Origin: CAZFLD01 sp964519835
GTDB lineage: Bacteria > Spirochaetota > Spirochaetia > DSM-27196 > CAZFLD01
DNA length: 45,391 nucleotides
Reading direction: 5' to 3'
NCBI GenBank assembly: GCA_964519835.1
Contig: CAZFLD010000032.1
Location: 1 to 45,391 of the forward strand
Each line of letters starts with the position of its first letter. The stretch's first letter is position 1. Shown here piece by piece: positions 41,501-45,391 of the stretch. The notes under the pieces were generated by a model. That model was not told the DNA's origin and searched no databases. It saw only the letters and a program-made list of their open reading frames with translations. A program made the position numbers and the translations under genes.

Positions 41501-42353
41501 CATCGACTGGACGTTTTTCTTTGTCGCCTGGGAGCTTAACGGCAAATATCCGGCAATCCTCGACGACCATAAGATGGGAACGGAGGCGCGAAAACTGTAC
41601 GACGACGCGCAACGCATGCTCACTCGTATCGTCGATGAGAAGCTGTTGACGGCCCACGGTGTTTGTGGGTTTTGGCCCGCAGTCTCACTCTACAACGACG
41701 ATATTGTGCTCTTCGAAGACGAGTCTCGGGAGGATGAGGTAGGACGCTTCCCCATGCTACGCCAGCAGCGCGAAAAGAAGAACATCGATTACTACCTGTC
41801 GCTTGCGGACTACATCGCCCCCGAAGATGCGCCGGCGTCGGACTACCTCGGTCTGTTTGCCGTTACCGCAGGCGTAGGACTCGAGACACTGGTTGCGCAG
41901 TTCGAGGCGGCGAATGACGACTACAGCGCGATTATGGCGAAGATCCTCGCCGACCGCCTGGCCGAGGCTTTTGCGGAGAGGCTCCACGAAATGGTCCGGA
42001 AAGACCTCTGGGGATACGACCCGGACGAGGAGCTTGGCACCGAGGAGCTTCTCCAGGTCCGCTACCGTGGGATCCGGCCGGCACCCGGCTACCCCCCGTG
42101 TCCGGACCATCGGGACAAGCTTCTTTTGTCGAGGCTTCTCGATATCAAGAACACCGTTGATATGGAGCTTACCGAGAGTTGTATGATGGTTCCCGGGGCA
42201 AGTGTTTCGGGCTACTACCTGGCTCATCCGGAAGCCAAGTACTTCGCGGTCGGGAAGGTGGACAAGGAGCAGGTAGCGGACTACGCAAAGCGCCGCGGCG
42301 AATCGGTCGAGGAAGCGGAGCGCTGGCTCGCTTCCGTCCTGGCCTACGCATAG
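38517..42353 (+). CDS. metH: Cobalamin-dependent methionine synthase MetH
   Basis: The 1278-residue enzyme has all four modules. Homocysteine domain (~1-380): FLDGAMATMIQ start, and the zinc cysteines in GLNCAFG and GGCCGTTPDH. Methyltetrahydrofolate domain (~400-680): FVNVGERTNVTGSRKF. Cobalamin domain (~690-950): DVHDIGKNIVGVVL, the DxHxxG His-on motif. SAM-dependent reactivation domain (~960-1278): RYRGIRPAPGYPPCPDH. The N-terminal domain has an odd insertion: about 56 residues between DFRG and NNDLLNVTRPDVI where E. coli MetH has about 12. It converts homocysteine and methyl-THF to methionine. The start has a promoter ending seven bases upstream. Confidence 0.97.
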   Translation: MVDAQQKRLKHLHEQLKRRIVFLDGAMATMIQGNALAEDDFRGVTGNKERAEICAADAKTVSAGGLEEAAVWTRVRSELVAEISDVIPQVQTHKKALFGNNDLLNVTRPDVIAKIHRRMLEAGADIIKTNTFNANRVSQADYNTQDLAALQNKAGAMIAREEADRVAARDGRPRLVAGVLGPTNKTLSISPDVINPAYRNTSFAELDRAYYEATEALVTAGVDLILIETTFDTLNAKAAIHAVLCYFDESGNRVPIMISGTITDLSGRTLTGQTAEAYWASVAHAKPLSIGLNCAFGAVELKRYIREIERVADTYVSVHPNAGLPNEFGEYDDTPEHMARVLGEYADEGLVNIVGGCCGTTPDHLAKIVEAVSKKPPRERRAHRHITTLSGLEPLYLNDTTGFVNVGERTNVTGSRKFSRLVTSGAHEEALEVALDQVENGAQVIDVNMDEGMLDSVDAMATFLRLIGGEPAISRVPVMVDSSRWDVIEAGLQCIQGKGIVNSISLKEGEAEFLEKARIIGRYGAAMVVMAFDEEGQADSAERKVEICKRAYHLLTHRVGVHPEDIIFDPNIFAIGTGIDEHRRYALDYIEATRRIRSELPHCHVSGGVSNLSFSFRGNETVRRAMHSAFLYHAVEAGMDMGIVNPGQLTVYSDIDSELLTAVEDLIFDRDEGATDRLLELAQSHEGSVASTAKDSAWREAPVQERLSHALVRGITKHITDDTAEALEEVGDPMALIEGPLMDGMNVVGDLFGSGKMFLPQVVKSARVMKSAVGYLLPFIEEALAKSGGKGGPSHKAVVVLATVKGDVHDIGKNIVGVVLQCNNYKVIDLGVMVPGEEILDVAAREGADIIGLSGLITPSLQEMAHVASEMERRGLSVPLLIGGATTSQIHTSVKIAPAYSGPVIHVKDASLAAGVVGRLVDKKKREAYEVELASLHESTRVAREKKRDDTVLLPVDVVRARRPTFSWDHYTPPTPTFLGTKVLRDHPLDELARYIDWTFFFVAWELNGKYPAILDDHKMGTEARKLYDDAQRMLTRIVDEKLLTAHGVCGFWPAVSLYNDDIVLFEDESREDEVGRFPMLRQQREKKNIDYYLSLADYIAPEDAPASDYLGLFAVTAGVGLETLVAQFEAANDDYSAIMAKILADRLAEAFAERLHEMVRKDLWGYDPDEELGTEELLQVRYRGIRPAPGYPPCPDHRDKLLLSRLLDIKNTVDMELTESCMMVPGASVSGYYLAHPEAKYFAVGKVDKEQVADYAKRRGESVEEAERWLASVLAYA

Positions 42354-42515
42354 CGGAATCGTCGAAGCCGTCGACTACGTGGATCTTCCCGGAAGAAGCG
42401 GCGCCTTGAACAACGCGCCCGAGCGGCTGTGTATCTCATAAAAAACGCCTGTTTGTCTCTTGTCGTCTATGATCACGAATACACAATCGTACCATCTATC
42501 CGTACCTTTGCGGGT

Positions 42516-43028
42516 ATGAAGATTATTGGAGTATGCAGCCTTCTTGCCGGACTTGCCGCCGTGACGGCCTGCGCATCCGACGACGGGCCGGATGTCGATA
42601 GCACTCCGGATACTGCCGCGGAGTACAACACCGACCTAGACTACGCGCAGGTCGAGTTTGTGGAGGCGGTCGAAGAGCGCTCGGCCGGCTCCGACGTGAC
42701 GGTCTGGCGGTTTTCGGTTCGTGTTCGTCATCGAGACCAGGGATGGGACCACTACGCCGACGCCTGGGAGGTCATCGATCACAAAACGGAGCACGTCTAC
42801 GGAACACGAGAGCTTGCCCATCCCCACGACAACGAGCAGCCGTTTACCCGAAGCCGGCGGGGTATTGAGATTCCCGCTTCCGTGACACTGGTTCGCGTCC
42901 GGGCAACGTGCAACGTGCACGGCTTTGGCGGGCGTGAGATTGTGGTCGACCTCTCGGCGGATACAACCGACGCCGACGCGCAACGCCGGGACCCTCCGGA
43001 CCGGGACTATACCGTCAATCGTCTTTGA
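42516..43028 (+). CDS. Conserved lipoprotein of unknown function
   Basis: The 170-residue protein has a lipobox VTAC (C19). The mature part contains VWRFSVRVRHRDQGWDHYADAWEVID near residue 65 and HPHDNEQPFTRSRRGIEIPASV near residue 110, a beta-rich family found in several phyla, of unknown role. TACCTT sits seven bases before the ATG, with no Shine-Dalgarno. It overlaps the opposite gene tail to tail by 14 bp. Confidence 0.78.
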   Translation: MKIIGVCSLLAGLAAVTACASDDGPDVDSTPDTAAEYNTDLDYAQVEFVEAVEERSAGSDVTVWRFSVRVRHRDQGWDHYADAWEVIDHKTEHVYGTRELAHPHDNEQPFTRSRRGIEIPASVTLVRVRATCNVHGFGGREIVVDLSADTTDADAQRRDPPDRDYTVNRL

Positions 43029-43797
43029 TCATGCTGAGCTCGGCGTCCATCAGGCGCGACAGCCACAAAAAAAACTCAGCTCGAACGCCGTAGATAAGGA
43101 TGCCACCGTTTCCCGCGCCCAACCGGGCAAGTGATTCCACCAGTGTGACCAAGCCCGCCGCCGGGCGCGCCCAACCGCCGGGTCCTGCCTCGGGCGGGCC
43201 GGGGACGCCCCGGGCGAACACCTCACACGCGGCGGCCGCAAGACGGGGCTTCTCCGGGCCGGGAGTTATCGTGACAAAAAAGGCGTGGCCAAAAGGGATG
43301 TCCGTTGCACCTTCGGCTGGAGCCGCGGCGCTTGCCCCGAGATACATCGCCCCACCGTCCCAGTCCGTCGCAGCCAGGGTGACTGCCCGCGTATACAAAC
43401 CGGCCGATGTGGCGGCTGCGTTGAGCCTTTTGCCGGCGGGTGTCGTTTCTCCGGTCGGTCCCGGTACGGGTAAGGCTACCGCCGCCCCCGCGGCGATGTG
43501 GGCCGCTTGAATCGCCGTCCGTAGCCGCCGCCGAAAGGAACCCTCGTCCGAGGAGCCGGCCACAACAACAAAGCGCCGCTTTGCCGGTGCAAGCGCCGAT
43601 GTCAGCAACAACGCGTCGGCCGGTGCTTCCGCGATGACCACCACCTTGTGCTCAGGCGGAACCTGCTTGAGCCCCGTCGACCCGAAGCCTGCAACGCATA
43701 CCTGAGAGGCAGAGGGGTCGTCGGCCGGCCTGAAACCAAGGTCCGCGATAAGGTCGAATGTACCGGTTTGTGAGCCCTCGGCAACAAAAACTGTCAT
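43015..43797 (-). CDS. Unrecognised cytosolic protein, alanine-rich
   Basis: The 260-residue protein has no signal peptide or TM. It starts MTVFVAEGSQTGTFDLIADLGF and alternates short strands and helices (VVVIAEAPADALLLTSALAPAK, RFVVVAGSSDEGSF, then a Gly/Pro-rich linker PGPPEAGPGGWARP). The pattern suggests two alpha/beta domains, but I do not recognise a family. ATG at 43797 is the first plausible start; a longer frame upstream is not supported. It converges with the lipoprotein gene. Confidence 0.7.
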   Translation of the reverse strand: MTVFVAEGSQTGTFDLIADLGFRPADDPSASQVCVAGFGSTGLKQVPPEHKVVVIAEAPADALLLTSALAPAKRRFVVVAGSSDEGSFRRRLRTAIQAAHIAAGAAVALPVPGPTGETTPAGKRLNAAATSAGLYTRAVTLAATDWDGGAMYLGASAAAPAEGATDIPFGHAFFVTITPGPEKPRLAAAACEVFARGVPGPPEAGPGGWARPAAGLVTLVESLARLGAGNGGILIYGVRAEFFLWLSRLMDAELSMIKDD

Positions 43798-43940
43798 GAC
43801 GGGAGACTCACCATAATTTCGCGCTCTGTCAACGGCGGCGTCACGGCCTTGTGAATACTGAGGAGGCAAGCCTCGATCGTGATGTGTACCCCCTACCGCT
43901 GCCTCTGGCACAAATCGCGTGGAGCCGCTACGTTAGCGCC

Positions 43941-44948
43941 GTGAAGAAATCACAGCACGGGCGACAGACGACAGGCGCCGGGGGCCTCGCATCCGAAAAG
44001 GCTCGTGGAATACACGCCGTTGTTCTGCTCAAGCACTTCCTCGGCGGACTTGCGGTCATTCTCGCCGTCGCGGCGATTGTGCAGCTCGGGGCTCGGCATG
44101 GGGCGGACGAAGACGGCAACACCGCCCGGGACGGTATTGCCTACGTCCATCCCGAACCCGGTGTCCGGCTCGCCTACGAGAGACGGGGTGACGGCCCCAC
44201 GAACTTGGTGATGATCCACGGCAGTCCCGGCAGCAAGTCGGACTTTGATCGACTTGTTCCCTATCTTCGCGACCGATTTACTACGTTCTCGTTTGACATG
44301 CCGGGCTTTGGTGACTCTTCGCGCCGGGTGGAAAACCACGGCTACCAGGCGGCTGCGGACTTGCTGGGGGAGGCGCTTTTCAAGCTTGGACTCGCGGAAG
44401 AGGGTGTTGTTGTCTTGGGATTCTCCTTCGGCGGCGGGGTTGCGATCGAGTTGGCCGCGCAGTTTCCGTCGGCCGTGCGGTCGCTTGTCCTTCTCGCCGC
44501 CGTTGGCGTTCCCGATGGTTTTCACACCGGGAGCTACGGCGGTGAGTTTGCGCGAACCGTGGCCGTGGCGCCCGTCCTTCTCGCGTACCCGGGCTCACTC
44601 GCGCCGGGGTTAATCGACTTTTCCGCGCGATACGGGTTCTGGCGCGGCTTTCTGGATAGCGACACGCGGCGCATGGAGGCCGCGCTTTCCTCCATCCCGG
44701 CACCTGCTCTTATCGTCCATAGTCGTGGTGACACGGTCGTAGGACCCGCAACAGCCGTCAAACACGATGATCTCCTGTCAAACAGTCGCTTGGTTTGGTA
44801 TGAAGGTGGCCACGGGCTTATCTACCAACAGGGCGAGTTGCTCTCGCGCCTAATCCTAGATAACCGTGAGTTCCTGATCGAGGCCCCGAGTAGGCCGGAA
44901 CAGGCAACCGAGGAACAGGGCGGAGACGCACCGGGAGAGACGCAGTGA
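43941..44948 (+). CDS. Membrane-anchored alpha/beta hydrolase
   Basis: The protein, about 335 residues from this GTG, has one TM near residues 30-50 and an alpha/beta hydrolase domain. HGSPGSKSDFDRL gives the oxyanion region, VVLGFSFGGGVAIELA the nucleophile elbow with Ser in GFSFG, VHSRGDTVVGPAT the acidic residue and EGGHGLIYQQ the His. All triad residues are present. The start is uncertain: GTG 43851 is in frame with an extra 30 residues, whereas 43941 has TACGTT six bases upstream. It would act on the outer or periplasmic side; substrate unknown. Its stop overlaps the next start (GTGA). Confidence 0.82.
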   Translation: MKKSQHGRQTTGAGGLASEKARGIHAVVLLKHFLGGLAVILAVAAIVQLGARHGADEDGNTARDGIAYVHPEPGVRLAYERRGDGPTNLVMIHGSPGSKSDFDRLVPYLRDRFTTFSFDMPGFGDSSRRVENHGYQAAADLLGEALFKLGLAEEGVVVLGFSFGGGVAIELAAQFPSAVRSLVLLAAVGVPDGFHTGSYGGEFARTVAVAPVLLAYPGSLAPGLIDFSARYGFWRGFLDSDTRRMEAALSSIPAPALIVHSRGDTVVGPATAVKHDDLLSNSRLVWYEGGHGLIYQQGELLSRLILDNREFLIEAPSRPEQATEEQGGDAPGETQ

Positions 44949-45319
44949 ATGCGCCGCGACGGAATGGTCCGGCCGCAGTTGCCGTGAAGGAGTCGTCGGT
45001 TCTACGGCGGATCATTCTCGACGTGTGGAGCATCCTCATTTCGTTGGGCCTACTGTTTGTCGGACTGCAGGCGTATTTGATGAGTGATGTACGGTTGCTC
45101 TTGATTCCGACCGTTGTGCTTCCCGTGGCCACCTTTTTGGGACTGCGAGCGTTCACAAATGCCGTGAGGCGCGACCGTATTGTCGCGCGTGTTACACTCC
45201 TTGTCATCGCCGCAGCGCATCTGCTTCCATCGATTCACATGCTTGCCGGAGGTTTTGCGCCTACGGTCGACGGCGTGATTACCGCTATTGTGGCGTTTCT
45301 GCTGGTCATTGCCGCATAG
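44945..45319 (+). CDS. Small integral membrane protein, four TM segments
   Basis: The 124-residue protein has four hydrophobic segments after a basic, Pro-containing N-terminus, with a short loop RAFTNAVRRDRIVAR between the second and third. The GTG start overlaps the stop of the hydrolase gene, so the two are coupled and may work together. I do not recognise the family. Its stop lies inside the 3' end of the opposite gene. Confidence 0.75.
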   Translation: MNAPRRNGPAAVAVKESSVLRRIILDVWSILISLGLLFVGLQAYLMSDVRLLLIPTVVLPVATFLGLRAFTNAVRRDRIVARVTLLVIAAAHLLPSIHMLAGGFAPTVDGVITAIVAFLLVIAA

Positions 45320-45391
45320 CGCCTATCATTTCACGGCAGAACGAAGGGATGTCTTCCACGACGCGCCCCCAGACGAGGTTGCCGTGGGTGA
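45306..45391 (-). CDS. 3' end of a gene continuing beyond the window (partial)
   Basis: On the minus strand, from the window edge to TGA at 45306-45308, the frame reads THGNLVWGRVVEDIPSFCREM then ends in MRQ. It is open over its whole visible length (27 codons) and looks like protein. It overlaps the + strand membrane protein gene by 14 bp, tail to tail. The family cannot be told from this fragment. Confidence 0.4.
   Translation of the reverse strand, partial: THGNLVWGRVVEDIPSFCREMIGAMRQ

Overview
The window comes from a high-GC, diderm (Gram-negative-type) bacterium. Signal peptides, lipoboxes, an outer-membrane usher, periplasmic proteins and an ECF sigma/anti-sigma pair show the double envelope. 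The lineage cannot be fixed from sequence alone. A Tro/Mnt-type metal operon next to a DtxR regulator and repeat-rich coiled-coil proteins like the Bdr family are compatible with a high-GC spirochaete, but this is tentative. No rRNA, tRNA, CRISPR array, transposase or phage gene was seen. Many starts lack a Shine-Dalgarno sequence and carry a -10-like hexamer 6-9 bases upstream, which suggests widespread leaderless transcripts.

Layout. 1-1361: 653-bp tandem repeat, each unit encoding a heptad-repeat coiled coil with a C-terminal membrane anchor; a third copy is cut by the window start. 1573-14233: a MarR-family regulator followed by six transcription units. They encode a two-gene acyltransferase set plus a DMT transporter, a YHS protein, a TVP38 membrane protein with a small partner, a CDGSH/ferredoxin/CDGSH/glutamate-synthase fusion with a third acyltransferase, a GH15 glycosidase with a TauE permease, and a MerA-like flavoprotein. 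Every unit carries a version of one 12-bp motif, TTGYAGATRCAA, in its upstream region, so this looks like one regulon. 14300-18175: TetR-controlled ABC-2 exporter operon with two palindromic operators. 18395-20134: ferredoxin, ankyrin protein, secreted phosphodiesterase-like protein. 20365-25075: chaperone-usher pilus locus (major subunit, chaperone, usher, two-domain minor/tip subunit). 25101-30455: DtxR-type regulator divergent from a Mn/Fe/Zn ABC importer; both permeases have cytoplasmic C-terminal extensions and one has a six-cysteine insertion. 30583-34656: SlyD, RsgA, small envelope proteins, a corA remnant, a DUF72 protein. 34666-36299: ECF sigma, anti-sigma and periplasmic coiled-coil protein with an ECF-type promoter, resembling the CnrYXH arrangement. 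36602-45391: TrmJ-type methyltransferase, EamA transporter, full-length cobalamin-dependent MetH, a lipoprotein, an unrecognised protein, an alpha/beta hydrolase, a small membrane protein and the 3' end of one more gene.

How the parts fit. The 12.7-kb MarR island is the most interesting part. It joins three lipid acyltransferases, a redox enzyme predicted to hold up to four Fe-S clusters plus FMN, a disulfide-reductase-like flavoprotein, a TauE permease and a TVP38 protein under one apparent operator. Membrane-lipid remodelling coupled to thiol or redox stress is a reasonable inference, but the inducer and purpose are unknown.
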